From CAZHMN01 sp964533705 (GTDB lineage: Bacteria > Electryoneota > B3-LCP): a DNA stretch of 39,644 nt. The position numbers and the translations under genes are program-made. Location: assembly GCA_964533705.1 (NCBI GenBank), contig CAZHMN010000019.1:1-39644 (forward strand), given 5' to 3'. Below, in pieces: positions 24,450 to 33,297 of this stretch. Below the pieces are notes generated by a model. That model saw only the letters and a program-made list of their open reading frames with translations, was not told the origin of the DNA and made no database searches. Every line of letters begins with the position of its first letter. The first letter of the stretch is position 1.

Positions 24450-27017
24450 ATGAATAATGGATTAAGGTGGATTTCTACCCAAACGGTATTCCGTTTGCTG
24501 CTTCGGGCCGGGCTTTTCAGCGCTCTCATTCACTTGTTTTTTCTGAGCCCACAACCCTGCAGGGGCGAACCCGCCTTTTTTCTATCAGCGAAGAACCTGT
24601 CCTGGGCCGATTACAAGCCCGATAGGGCACAAGAGATCGCTCCTGTCATTGATCTTTGCGGCAACTGGGAATATCGAGCCGGAGACAAGTCCGGAACTAT
24701 CGCCGTGCCTTCCAGCTACACGGATTTTGATGGCCCGGTTACTTTCACCAAAAAGTTCGTCGTACCGGGCGAATGGCGAGGCAGATCGCTTTTTCTGAAA
24801 CTGTTTGGCGTTCGCCATCGAGCTGCCTTTCAGTTGAACGGCGCCCTGCTCGGCTCCAGGCAGAGCAACGGTGTTCCGTTCGAGATTCTGATACCCGAAC
24901 AGTTCGTTAAATATGATTTGCCCAATGAACTGGTCATTGAAGTTGACAATCGCAGATCTGCTTCGAGAACTCTTCCCCTGAGATCCTCGATTTTTGCACC
25001 CAAAAATTTTGGCGGTATCGTTCGGGAAATTTTCCTGGAAGCTCGCCCTCCGGAGAGAATCAATCAGCTGCAAATCCAGGAGCAGGAGATCGCTGAATAT
25101 CCCCAGAACTCAGCTCTCGATCGTGAGGCGAAGATTGAGGTGACGCTATCGCTCCAATTGCAGAGCGAGAACGGCCCGGCCGATTTGCAGGTGGAGGTTT
25201 ATGACCGCAGGAATAACAGGATTATTCGGAAAAAAACCACCCTGGAACCGAATCCGGAAGACAGGATTTCAACGAAGGAATTTCAACTGGCAATTCCTGA
25301 TCCCCGCAGATGGAAGCCTGGTGAAGCGAACCTCTATCGCTTGATATGCAGTTTGAACCGGGGCCGAAAAGAGCTGGATCGGGTGGAAAAATCCTTCGGC
25401 TTGCGATTTTTTCCAATTTCGAATGGAAATCCAGACCAAACGGCCATTGACAGCATCCGGGAAAAGCTCGGGATTTTGCAGGGGATTGTCAGGGTGGAGC
25501 AGTGGCCCCAGAGCGGCGTTTCGCCTTCAAAGCGGGAGCTGGAGAGCGAAATCTCACTGATCAGAAATTTGGGCGTGCGATGGGTGCGCTGCGCCTTTTA
25601 TCCGCCTCACCCTTACTTTCTTAATCTCTGCGATAGCTTGGGCATCGCTCTCTTCGTTGAGATCCCCCTGTTTGGCGTATCAAACAACCTGCTCGCCGAA
25701 AATCAGTTGCAGTCCGCAGCTACCACGGCGATGGATGACCTGTTAATGCTGGCCGAAGATCATCCTTGTATAGTGGCTGTGGGGTGGGGATCGGGACTGG
25801 AACCAACCGCCGTCAGAAATGGAGGCATCTTAGCCACCCTCTCGGAGAACCTGCCGTCGAATTTGCCCTATTACGCGCATACCATTGGATCGGAGGATCA
25901 ATCCGCCGCGGTACATCTCTTCCCGTTCGGACAGGCCTCTGCCGCCCATGCTGTTATTGGGATTTCCGACATCACAGCATCGAGTGGTTCTCTATCTGGA
26001 GTGGATGGAGATCTTGAACAGGTTCGCCAATTGGTGAATAAGCTCAGCGAACTCCCCGGTGCACAAACCGAGTTTTTTCTGAATTATTTTAATAATTGGT
26101 TTGGCGATCGTCCGCTGATTTATAATCCACCGGCAAGATCAGCCTATCTTCACGAGACCGGGTTAACCGATGGTGATCGTCGGCCCCGCACCGCCTTTTT
26201 CAAACTTAAGGAGTACTTTCAAAGTGGGATCGTCGCCACAACCGAACACAGCGAAAGACCACCCCGGGAATCTCCCTGGGAGTTTCTGGTCATCGGTGGT
26301 CTCTTTACCGTTTTTGGGTTGTGGATGGCGCGCAACGACAAATTGTTTCGTCAGAATTTGCACCGTGCCATGGCACACTCCCTGGGGTTTTTCAGCGACA
26401 TTAGGGATCGCCGTTTTCTGCAAGGATCGCAGACCGGAATAATCGCTATCATGCTCTGCGTCGGAGTGGGTAATTGGCTGGCGTCGCTGGGATTCCACTG
26501 GCGCCTCCTGTCGGGCTTCAGCGCCCTGATGGAGCACCTGGTCGGCAACGATGCCCTACTAACCATGTTGCGGATGATGATATGGATTCCCATTCGCGGA
26601 GTTTTGTTTGCCAGCCTGGTTGCCCTGCTGTTGACTTTATCCGTGGCCTTGATCATCAGGATCGGAAGTTCCAAAAAGACTTCCCGGCTTTCTCTGGTTC
26701 AGTCTCTCAGTCTGCTGTCCTGGTCGAGCGTTCCCGCGTTGATGATTTTACCCATTTCAGCGCTGTTCTTGAGGTTTTCTGGCCTTCCAACCCTGCAGTG
26801 GGCCATTGCTCTGATTATCGTTTGGGTGTTGGCCTGGTCGTATATGAGGCTGATCAATGCTTTGAGCATCGCTTACCGCAGTGGTATCGGCAAACCTTTG
26901 GTGCTGGTGGCGGGATTGCCGTTATTGATATTAGCCGTTTATTTGATCAGGCTGCAGGTTACCCGCCAATCCCTGGACTATATCGCTTATTTTGTTAACC
27001 TGTTTACGGCAGGGTAA
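24450..27017 (+). CDS. Glycoside hydrolase 2-like protein fused to a multi-helix membrane domain
   Basis: An 855-residue protein with a signal-like N-terminus (to about residue 40). A GH2 sugar-binding jelly-roll follows (about 65-200, with LCGNWEY, IAVPSSY and LNGALLGS), then an Ig-like beta domain (about 205-310). A TIM-barrel-like segment comes next (about 325-570, with WVRCAFYPPHPYFLNLCDSL). The GH2 acid/base motif WxxxNE appears as WGSGLE, keeping Glu near residue 451 but losing the Asn. The nucleophile may be Glu in TEFF, but this is uncertain. After a helix near residue 620 comes a membrane domain with about five helices (about 665-850) that resembles YIP1-type domains. The enzyme part would face the periplasm or exterior. 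Activity is doubtful; it could be a sugar sensor or tether. Confidence 0.75.
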   Translation: MNNGLRWISTQTVFRLLLRAGLFSALIHLFFLSPQPCRGEPAFFLSAKNLSWADYKPDRAQEIAPVIDLCGNWEYRAGDKSGTIAVPSSYTDFDGPVTFTKKFVVPGEWRGRSLFLKLFGVRHRAAFQLNGALLGSRQSNGVPFEILIPEQFVKYDLPNELVIEVDNRRSASRTLPLRSSIFAPKNFGGIVREIFLEARPPERINQLQIQEQEIAEYPQNSALDREAKIEVTLSLQLQSENGPADLQVEVYDRRNNRIIRKKTTLEPNPEDRISTKEFQLAIPDPRRWKPGEANLYRLICSLNRGRKELDRVEKSFGLRFFPISNGNPDQTAIDSIREKLGILQGIVRVEQWPQSGVSPSKRELESEISLIRNLGVRWVRCAFYPPHPYFLNLCDSLGIALFVEIPLFGVSNNLLAENQLQSAATTAMDDLLMLAEDHPCIVAVGWGSGLEPTAVRNGGILATLSENLPSNLPYYAHTIGSEDQSAAVHLFPFGQASAAHAVIGISDITASSGSLSGVDGDLEQVRQLVNKLSELPGAQTEFFLNYFNNWFGDRPLIYNPPARSAYLHETGLTDGDRRPRTAFFKLKEYFQSGIVATTEHSERPPRESPWEFLVIGGLFTVFGLWMARNDKLFRQNLHRAMAHSLGFFSDIRDRRFLQGSQTGIIAIMLCVGVGNWLASLGFHWRLLSGFSALMEHLVGNDALLTMLRMMIWIPIRGVLFASLVALLLTLSVALIIRIGSSKKTSRLSLVQSLSLLSWSSVPALMILPISALFLRFSGLPTLQWAIALIIVWVLAWSYMRLINALSIAYRSGIGKPLVLVAGLPLLILAVYLIRLQVTRQSLDYIAYFVNLFTAG

Positions 27018-27207
27018 GGGGCTGAAATCAGGGCCTGCCAGAACGGCGTTGGGATTTCATGGTAAAGTGCTTTTCATTCAGGGATCGTGCGGAACAACCC
27101 ACCTGCAATGCGGTATAATCGGGTAAGAGAAAAAGCTGTGGTAATCCCCAAAATTCCACCTTGGATTATTGAATCCTGTGATAAGAATAAATGATCTTAT
27201 AAATGCA

Positions 27208-27966
27208 ATGACAATACTTTCGATGCGAAACGGTGTCTTCTGCGCGGTAGCACTGATCATATCCATAAGTGTGGAATCATCCCCGCAGCTTCAAGATAAT
27301 ATCGGCAAACTACCCTGGAACGAACAATACAAATTCATCTATGAAATTCCACCCATCACTTTTCACTATCACCACGGCTTCCTGGCGGGAAGCTACCCTG
27401 CCGGAGTAGAAACGACCGATGTGAGTTTTCACGATGTCAGCAAGTTTCTGGGACATATTTGTCTATGCGGCGCTGGAGGATTTATGATTACGAGTCTTGC
27501 CGTAGATTACATCACCAGTAATGAAGAACCGCTGGAAAGGGGTGAGTTCACACTCATCAGCAGCCGAGATCACACCGTTAGCGATGTTATCGCCTTCATC
27601 CTGGGGTGCAACAAAAGGAATATCCCGGAAGCCAACCAATATTTCATCGATACCGGTATTGATTCTCCCAGACGGGAATACCATTACTTCATCGGTTATA
27701 ACCCCGAAAAAAAAGCGGTTCATATTATTTACCGCAAACACCTTTTGGTAGGCAACGAAGAAATGGACCGACTGTGGGAGATCGAGCAGAATTTCGACCG
27801 GAACCCGGGTTCAGTTGACATTGCGGAATTGGAAATGTATAGAAATGCCATGCTAACTATGGTGAAGGATGTTTTGTTAGAGCGAAAAGCGGATTTATTT
27901 GAAGTTGAAGCCTACGATTATCAGGCTTTTGAAAAGAGAATTGAACAACTGAAGAAGAACAGATAA
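27208..27966 (+). CDS. Exported FmdE-like protein
   Basis: A 252-residue protein from the chosen ATG. The first hydrophobic segment (MRNGVFCAVALIISI) is a likely signal peptide. The middle, VSFHDVSKFLGHICLCGAGGF followed about 50 residues later by DVIAFILGC, resembles subunit E of formylmethanofuran dehydrogenase (FmdE), whose usual motif is HGHxCPG and DxxxxxTGC. Here the first His is Leu and a second Cys follows (CLC), so metal binding may be altered. The TTG at 27169, GTG at 27178 and ATGs at 27208 and 27223 are all possible starts; none has a good ribosome site. A lone TATAAT at 27114-27119 lacks a -35. FmdE-like domains in bacteria are often linked to metal or molybdenum proteins; the role here is unknown. 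Confidence 0.65.
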   Translation: MTILSMRNGVFCAVALIISISVESSPQLQDNIGKLPWNEQYKFIYEIPPITFHYHHGFLAGSYPAGVETTDVSFHDVSKFLGHICLCGAGGFMITSLAVDYITSNEEPLERGEFTLISSRDHTVSDVIAFILGCNKRNIPEANQYFIDTGIDSPRREYHYFIGYNPEKKAVHIIYRKHLLVGNEEMDRLWEIEQNFDRNPGSVDIAELEMYRNAMLTMVKDVLLERKADLFEVEAYDYQAFEKRIEQLKKNR

Positions 27967-28281
27967 TCCGGTTATCAAGTTATAGTTATCCAGTTCGTTC
28001 AGCAAATTTTTCATCGTTCTTGCCCCTGTTATCATTCCTGATTCCCCCTGCTGTCATTCCCGACCTGACCGGGAATCCAGCTTACAGTTCCTTTCAGGGA
28101 TGAACTCCCGCTTACACGGGAACGGCATGGGTGAGGTTTATTATACTTCAAACATGGAATCCCAGAATGGAGTGGGTATCCGAGTTAGGGAGTGAATCAA
28201 TTTTATGAGCGAGGGGTATTTTCATGAAATGGATATAAACTGACGTCACTAAAGAATGAATTTCCAAATCAACACTAACCC
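27967..28281. other. Intergenic region with REP-like palindromes upstream of guaB
   Basis: The 315 bases between the FmdE-like gene and guaB hold no convincing gene. The left half carries the palindromic repeat cluster at 28025-28127. The right half is AT-rich and should hold the guaB promoter, but I see only a TATACT-like -10 near 28140 and no partner -35. No purine riboswitch is evident. Confidence 0.6.
28025..28127. repeat. REP-like palindromic repeat cluster
   Basis: Two units contain hairpins. ATTCCCG / CGGGAAT is at 28056-28062 and 28070-28076, within TGTCATTCCCG...GGGAATCCAG. TCCCG / CGGGA is at 28106-28110 and 28117-28121. The unit type is the common intergenic TGTCATTCCCG repeat of bacteria, the two copies facing each other. 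Just before them, a 17-base imperfect direct repeat (28025-28041 and 28047-28063, 14 of 17 identical) suggests duplication. Confidence 0.65.
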
Positions 28282-29766
28282 ATGAATCCAACGCAGAGAA
28301 ACTCAACCAACCGCACTCGCATCGTCGGTGAGGGTTACACCTTCGACGATCTGTTGCTTTTACCCGCTCGTTCGGAAATCCTGCCCTCACAGACGGAGGT
28401 GCGCACCCGGCTGTCCCGGAACATCAAGCTGAACATCCCTCTGGTTTCCGCCGCCATGGACACGGTCACCGAATCAAACCTCGCCATCGCGCTCGCCAGG
28501 CTGGGCGGCATCGGGATCGTTCACAAGAATCTTTCTCCCGAAAGACAAGCTGCTGAAGTGGATAATGTCAAGCGTGCTGAGAGCACGATTGTCTTAAATC
28601 CCATTACCATTTCTCCGCAGCAGACGGTTCGGGAAGCGATAAAGACAATGCAGACTAAATCCATCTCTGGCATCCCCGTTGTAGATGACGATAAATTGGT
28701 GGGCATCGTTACGCATCGCGATTTGCGCTTCGAAACCAGCCTGGATCACTCCGTCTCCCAGGTGATGACAAAGGCTCCTCTGGTCACGGCGCCCCGTAAC
28801 ACGACACTGGAAGATGCTCAAAAAATCCTCCAGAAGCACCGCATCGAGAAGTTGCTGATCGTTGACAATGACGGCAAATTGATCGGTCTGATCACCGTCA
28901 AGGATATTCAGAAGAAAAAGCAATATCCACAAGCTTGCAAAGATGAACACGGCCGGTTGCGAGTGGGCGCTGCCGTCGGGGTCGGTGGGGATCTGGATCA
29001 GAGATTGGAGAGGTTAATCGCTGCCTCGGTTGACGTCATCGTCGTGGATACGGCGCACGGCCACAGCCGAGGCGTCCTTCAGGCGGTGGAGAAAATCCGC
29101 AATAAGTATCCGGATCTGGAAGTGATCGCCGGGAACGTGGCGCGACAAAAAGGAGCTGCGGATCTGATCTCTGCCGGAGCTCATGCCGTGAAAGTCGGTA
29201 TCGGCCCCGGGTCTATTTGCACTACGCGGGTTGTCGCTGGCGTGGGCGTGCCACAGATTACCGCCATCATGGAATGCGCTGAAGAGGCGGCTCGCCACGA
29301 CGTGCCCATCATCGCGGATGGTGGAATTCGCTTTTCGGGTGACGTCGCCAAAGCCCTGGCGGCCGGCGCCGAATCGGTAATGATTGGACAATTATTCGCC
29401 GGAATGGAGGAGAGTCCCGGTGAAACCGTCGTGCTTGAGGGTCGCAGTTACAAAGTTGTCCGTGGCATGGGATCGCTGGGCGCTATGATGGACGGAAGCG
29501 CCGACCGGTACTTCCAGGATCCCGAATCAGCCGGAAAGCTGGTCCCCGAAGGGATCGAGGGACGCGTCCCCTACAAAGGCAAGCTGGAGGACACCGTATT
29601 TCAATTGATTGGGGGAATAAAAGCGGCGATGGGGTACTGCGGAGTGAACAATCTGGAAGCTCTGCGCCGAGAATCTCAATTCATCCGTATCAGTCAGGCG
29701 GGCTTGAGAGAGAGCCACCCCCATGATGTTGTCATCACCAAGGAGGCGCCTAATTACAAATTTTAA
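28282..29766 (+). CDS. guaB: Inosine-5'-monophosphate dehydrogenase
   Basis: Converts IMP to XMP with NAD+, the first committed step to GMP; 494 residues, normal length. The barrel begins YTFDDLLLLP and is interrupted by two CBS domains (about 95-210). The catalytic Cys lies in GIGPGSICTTR and the mobile flap ends GRVPYKGK. The phosphate-binding loop IADGGIRFSGD is intact. It ends 10 bases from the convergent rpsT gene. No strong ribosome site is seen before ATG 28282. Confidence 0.97.
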   Translation: MNPTQRNSTNRTRIVGEGYTFDDLLLLPARSEILPSQTEVRTRLSRNIKLNIPLVSAAMDTVTESNLAIALARLGGIGIVHKNLSPERQAAEVDNVKRAESTIVLNPITISPQQTVREAIKTMQTKSISGIPVVDDDKLVGIVTHRDLRFETSLDHSVSQVMTKAPLVTAPRNTTLEDAQKILQKHRIEKLLIVDNDGKLIGLITVKDIQKKKQYPQACKDEHGRLRVGAAVGVGGDLDQRLERLIAASVDVIVVDTAHGHSRGVLQAVEKIRNKYPDLEVIAGNVARQKGAADLISAGAHAVKVGIGPGSICTTRVVAGVGVPQITAIMECAEEAARHDVPIIADGGIRFSGDVAKALAAGAESVMIGQLFAGMEESPGETVVLEGRSYKVVRGMGSLGAMMDGSADRYFQDPESAGKLVPEGIEGRVPYKGKLEDTVFQLIGGIKAAMGYCGVNNLEALRRESQFIRISQAGLRESHPHDVVITKEAPNYKF

Positions 29767-29776
29767 GCCGGCGCTT

Positions 29777-30040
29777 TTATGCCTCAGCAGGTAGCTTATT
29801 GAAGTGACGCTGCAGTTTCGATTTGGTATTGGCCGCGCTGTTCTTCTTGATGACGCCCTTGCGAGCCAAACGATCCAGAAGGGTGGTTGCTTTGATCAGG
29901 CTCTCCGACGCGGCGGCTTGAGTTTCGGCTGTTTGAACCTGCCGGACCAAACTTCGAACTTGAGATCTATAAGCGCGATTCTGGGTGCGGGATATTTCGC
30001 TGGTGCGCATGCGCTTTTTACACGATTTATGATGCGGCAT
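29777..30040 (-). CDS. rpsT: 30S ribosomal protein S20
   Basis: Binds 16S rRNA; 87 residues, basic and helical, of normal length. The N-terminus MPHHKSCKKRMRTSE matches the family (usually MPNHKSAKKR). The ATG at 30040 is chosen over the in-frame ATG at 30052 because GGAG lies 6 bases upstream and it fits family N-termini. It is transcribed from a near-consensus promoter at 30067-30095 and points away from the sirtuin gene. Confidence 0.95.
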   Translation of the reverse strand: MPHHKSCKKRMRTSEISRTQNRAYRSQVRSLVRQVQTAETQAAASESLIKATTLLDRLARKGVIKKNSAANTKSKLQRHFNKLPAEA

Positions 30041-30066
30041 AAATGTCTCCATGATTTAAGAAAATA

Positions 30067-30095
30067 AATATACTCAAAAAAAAGCCGCTTGTCAA
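30067..30095 (-). promoter_or_regulatory. Strong sigma-70-like promoter for rpsT
   Basis: On the - strand, TTGACA (30095-30090), a 17-bp spacer with eight Ts, and TATATT (30072-30067). This is the best promoter match in the window. On the + strand a TATACT at 30069-30074 overlaps this -10 and could be the -10 of the sirtuin gene, but it has no clear -35. Confidence 0.8.
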
Positions 30096-30097
30096 GC

Positions 30098-30859
30098 ATG
30101 GAATTACAGGAATTAGCTTCGCTGAATCTGACTTCGAGAGATTTGCAGAGAGTCGTCGCACTGACGGGTGCGGGCATCTCCGCCGAATCGGGTGTGCCCA
30201 CCTTCCGGGGGCCGGGCGGCTTCTGGAAACAGCGCCGGCCGGAAGAACTGGCTACGCCCCAGGCATTCGCTTCCGATCCCGTCCTCGTTTGGGAGTGGTA
30301 CCTCTATCGCCGCAACTTAATCGCTCAGGCTGATCCCAATCAGGGGCACCAGAGCCTGGTGGAATTGGAAAACCTGCTGGGAGATCATTTCACGCTGATC
30401 ACCCAGAACGTGGATGGGCTCCACCGTCGGGCCGGCAGCCGGGAACCGATCGAACTGCACGGTAATATCTTCCTGAATCGCTGCAATCAATGCAGCAGCC
30501 GTTTCTCCGACGACGCCCTGGATTTCGATAACCTGCCTCCGCTCTGTCCCAAATGTAAGGGCCCGGTACGACCCGATGTGATCTGGTTTGGCGAAGGCTT
30601 AAATCCCGTCAATATTGAAGACGCCTTCTCGAAATCTCATGAAGCGACTCTATTCCTGGCGATTGGAACTTCGGCGGTCGTCCATCCGGCGGCTTCCCTT
30701 CCTATCACGGCCAAGGATAACAACGCCATCCTGATTGAAATCAACCCCGAAGCGACGCCGATCTCACCGCTTGCCGATTGCATTATCCGGAGTCCCTCCG
30801 CTCGGGCTTTGCCGGAATTGGTTGTGATGATCCGCCGGATAATATCTGAAAGCCAATGA
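30098..30859 (+). CDS. cobB: NAD-dependent protein deacylase (sirtuin, SIRT5/CobB type)
   Basis: Removes acyl groups from lysines using NAD+; 253 residues. NAD-binding GAGISAESGVPTFRG (about 24-38) and TQNVDG, catalytic His121 in LHGN, and a zinc ribbon with Cys129, Cys132, Cys150 and Cys153. Tyr68 and Arg71 in WYLYRR match the Tyr-x-x-Arg that gives SIRT5-type enzymes their preference for succinyl and malonyl lysine. The ATG at 30098 lies only two bases past the rpsT promoter -35 box; a TTG at 30089 is possible but no ribosome site supports either. It opens the + strand run that continues with the TPR lipoprotein. Confidence 0.93.
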   Translation: MELQELASLNLTSRDLQRVVALTGAGISAESGVPTFRGPGGFWKQRRPEELATPQAFASDPVLVWEWYLYRRNLIAQADPNQGHQSLVELENLLGDHFTLITQNVDGLHRRAGSREPIELHGNIFLNRCNQCSSRFSDDALDFDNLPPLCPKCKGPVRPDVIWFGEGLNPVNIEDAFSKSHEATLFLAIGTSAVVHPAASLPITAKDNNAILIEINPEATPISPLADCIIRSPSARALPELVVMIRRIISESQ

Positions 30860-30872
30860 TTACTGACTCGCA

Positions 30873-33296
30873 ATGACGTTGAAAAAATATAGACTTAGTT
30901 ACCTGGTCATCCCGCTCTTCGGTCTTCTGATCGTGGGAATCTCGTCCTGTGCCTACTTTAACACCTACTACAACGCCAAGTACTATTTCAAAGAGGGCAT
31001 GAAGGACAACGAGAACCGCGAAGAGGGGACCCGCCCCCAAACGGCCAATTTTCAAAAATCAATTGATTCCGCCGCCCGGCTCATTGAGTACTACCCGGAT
31101 AGCAAATACCGTGACGACGCTATCCTGCTGATGGGTAAGGCCTACTACGAGATTCAATCCTATCCGAGGGCGAAGCGTAAGTTCGAGGAGCTTTTGAACC
31201 TCTACCCGGATTCGCCTCTGTGTTATGAAGCTCGCCTTTACCTGGGGAAGACCCTGATCGCCATGCGTCAGACTGAGCAGGGTATCGCCCTCCTGAACGC
31301 ACTGTGGGTCGAAAAGGACGTACCGCGCCAGCTTCGTATGGAGAGCCAGCGCAGCCAGGCGGATTACTACTTTGAACAGGAGAACTATCGGCAGGCACTT
31401 TTGGAATACGGCAAAATTCTGAAAACCGAAAAGGATAAACGCATCAAGGCGGACATCCAGTACCAGATCGGCGAGTGCTATTTTTATCTGGGTGAGTACC
31501 AGGAAGCTGAGCAGGCTTATAAGAAGGTATTGGACGAGAAACCCACGCGCAAACGCAAGTTCGAAGCGATCTTCAAGCAGGCCGTCACTCTTCAGAAACT
31601 GAATGAATTGGACAGGGCGCTGGAAATCTGCGAAGAATTATTGAATCAGGATATCTATTTCAACTATTACAAAGACGTCTACCTCGCCAAAGCTGGAATA
31701 CTGAGCGAGCTGGGCCGAAAGGAAGAGGCCGTCGAACTTTACGAGAAGATCATCACGCTCCATCCCCGCACCGAAACCTCCGCCGAAGCCAGCTATCGCC
31801 TGGGCCAGATCTACCTGGAGGATTTGAAGGATTTCGCCAAAGCCGAGGAATACTTGGCAAAAGTCCGCTCGGAAAAGGCGCAGAGCGAGTTCGTCGAAGA
31901 TGCCATGAAGAAAGTGAATGACCTGAAATATGTGCAGAATATCAGCTTTACTATTGATTCACTTACGGCGGATATTGATACGCTGGAATTCCAGCTGCAA
32001 TGGATCGCCGAGCATCCCGGAGGCGTCGTATTCGATTCCGCCCAAATAGATACGACAATTGCCGTTCCGTCCGACACAACTGAACCTTCGGAAGAGCCCT
32101 CGCCGCCGCCTGAAACGATTCAACAGACTCAGCCCCCAACACCGCCGGGAATGCCACCCGGGCTAAGCCAGCAGCAGTTGCAGCAAGCCAAAGCTGGAGG
32201 CGCCGGGAAGTTGTCGGGCTTGGAGGGGATGACTGCGCCCGGGTTTCCAGGGGTACAGGGTGCACCAGGAGCGCCCCATCCCACCGCCCCGAAGGAGATC
32301 CGACTAAAACCTCTGCCGACAGATTCAACGGCCATTTATGAACGGATGGCAGCAGATCGAGAGGCGTTGGCCGGAATGCGCTACCGCCTTGGAGAGCATT
32401 TATGGACCCGGTTCAATGATCCCGATACTGCCAGGGTCATCATGACCGAGCTGTGTGGCCAAACCGTCAACCCGGACGTTCAGGCCCGCGCCTTGCTCGC
32501 ATTATATCATATTATCAAGGACACATCTCCGGATTCTACCGCGCCCGATTCCCTGCTGGAACGGGTTCATCGAGATTTCCCGGGAACTGACTACGACCGC
32601 TGGGTTCGGCCCCGATTGGGATTAGAGCCTCTGCCCGAACCGGTGGACTCGGCCGCCGAGCTCTTTCGGGAAGCAGAAGATCTCTGGCTTGTTGAAAACT
32701 CGCCCGAATCTGCGATCGAACGGTATAGAGAGGTAACCCGGCTCTGGCCGGATTCTGAATGGGGCCCCAAAGCCCTTTACGCTGCAGCCTGGATTCAGGA
32801 GCACGTCCTCGATGACGTCTCCGGCGCGCTGGCCTCCTACGATTCTCTGATCGCCTGGTATCCCCAGTCAGAATACCTGAACATCGCCAAGAACAAGGTC
32901 GCTCCGCCCCCGCCCGAACTACCCGATACAACTGCCGGGGTGGAGGATACTACGGGAGCTGAACAGGTCGCTGCCGGTTTCGGGGAGGCGCCTCCCGGTT
33001 CCGGCCCGCCTGAACTGATCGGCGGGGAAGAAGCCCTTCGAGATGTCATTCACCAGAATCAACTCTACCCTGTGGTGGCCGCCGAAGCTGAAATACCCGG
33101 CGAAGTCATGGTTAGTTTTACGGTAGATGCCCAGGGGAATCTCAAAGATTTTCGAATTTTACGCGAGGATCCCGAGGGTTTCGATTTTGGTGAAATGGCG
33201 ATCCAGGCGTTGCAGGCAGTGCGTTTTAAACCCGGCTACCAGGACGGCCGGTATGTCGAATACCCCGCCACTCAACTCGTAAGGTTCATTCCCTGA
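30873..33296 (+). CDS. TPR lipoprotein with C-terminal TonB-like domain
   Basis: An 807-residue protein with a lipoprotein signal ending in Cys26 (GISSC), followed by the AYFNTYYNAKYYF motif seen in FCB TPR lipoproteins. Tetratricopeptide-like helical repeats cover about 55-350 and 595-680. A Pro/Gly-rich low-complexity linker (about 395-470) separates them. The final 70 residues (EIPGEVMVSFTVD to RFKPG) match the TonB C-terminal fold, which normally contacts outer-membrane receptors. There is no inner-membrane TonB anchor, so the protein probably sits on a lipid anchor at the outer membrane. It may act as an adaptor in secretion or surface assembly. pyrK starts 1 base after its stop. Confidence 0.82.
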   Translation: MTLKKYRLSYLVIPLFGLLIVGISSCAYFNTYYNAKYYFKEGMKDNENREEGTRPQTANFQKSIDSAARLIEYYPDSKYRDDAILLMGKAYYEIQSYPRAKRKFEELLNLYPDSPLCYEARLYLGKTLIAMRQTEQGIALLNALWVEKDVPRQLRMESQRSQADYYFEQENYRQALLEYGKILKTEKDKRIKADIQYQIGECYFYLGEYQEAEQAYKKVLDEKPTRKRKFEAIFKQAVTLQKLNELDRALEICEELLNQDIYFNYYKDVYLAKAGILSELGRKEEAVELYEKIITLHPRTETSAEASYRLGQIYLEDLKDFAKAEEYLAKVRSEKAQSEFVEDAMKKVNDLKYVQNISFTIDSLTADIDTLEFQLQWIAEHPGGVVFDSAQIDTTIAVPSDTTEPSEEPSPPPETIQQTQPPTPPGMPPGLSQQQLQQAKAGGAGKLSGLEGMTAPGFPGVQGAPGAPHPTAPKEIRLKPLPTDSTAIYERMAADREALAGMRYRLGEHLWTRFNDPDTARVIMTELCGQTVNPDVQARALLALYHIIKDTSPDSTAPDSLLERVHRDFPGTDYDRWVRPRLGLEPLPEPVDSAAELFREAEDLWLVENSPESAIERYREVTRLWPDSEWGPKALYAAAWIQEHVLDDVSGALASYDSLIAWYPQSEYLNIAKNKVAPPPPELPDTTAGVEDTTGAEQVAAGFGEAPPGSGPPELIGGEEALRDVIHQNQLYPVVAAEAEIPGEVMVSFTVDAQGNLKDFRILREDPEGFDFGEMAIQALQAVRFKPGYQDGRYVEYPATQLVRFIP

Positions 33297-33297
33297 T

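Noticed and set aside
27114..27119. TATAAT as a full promoter for the FmdE-like gene
   Set aside because: A perfect -10 but no -35 at 16-18 bp, so it is noted only in the gene entry.
29750..29790. Intrinsic terminator between guaB and rpsT
   Set aside because: Only a very short GC palindrome is present; no stem and T tract good enough to call.
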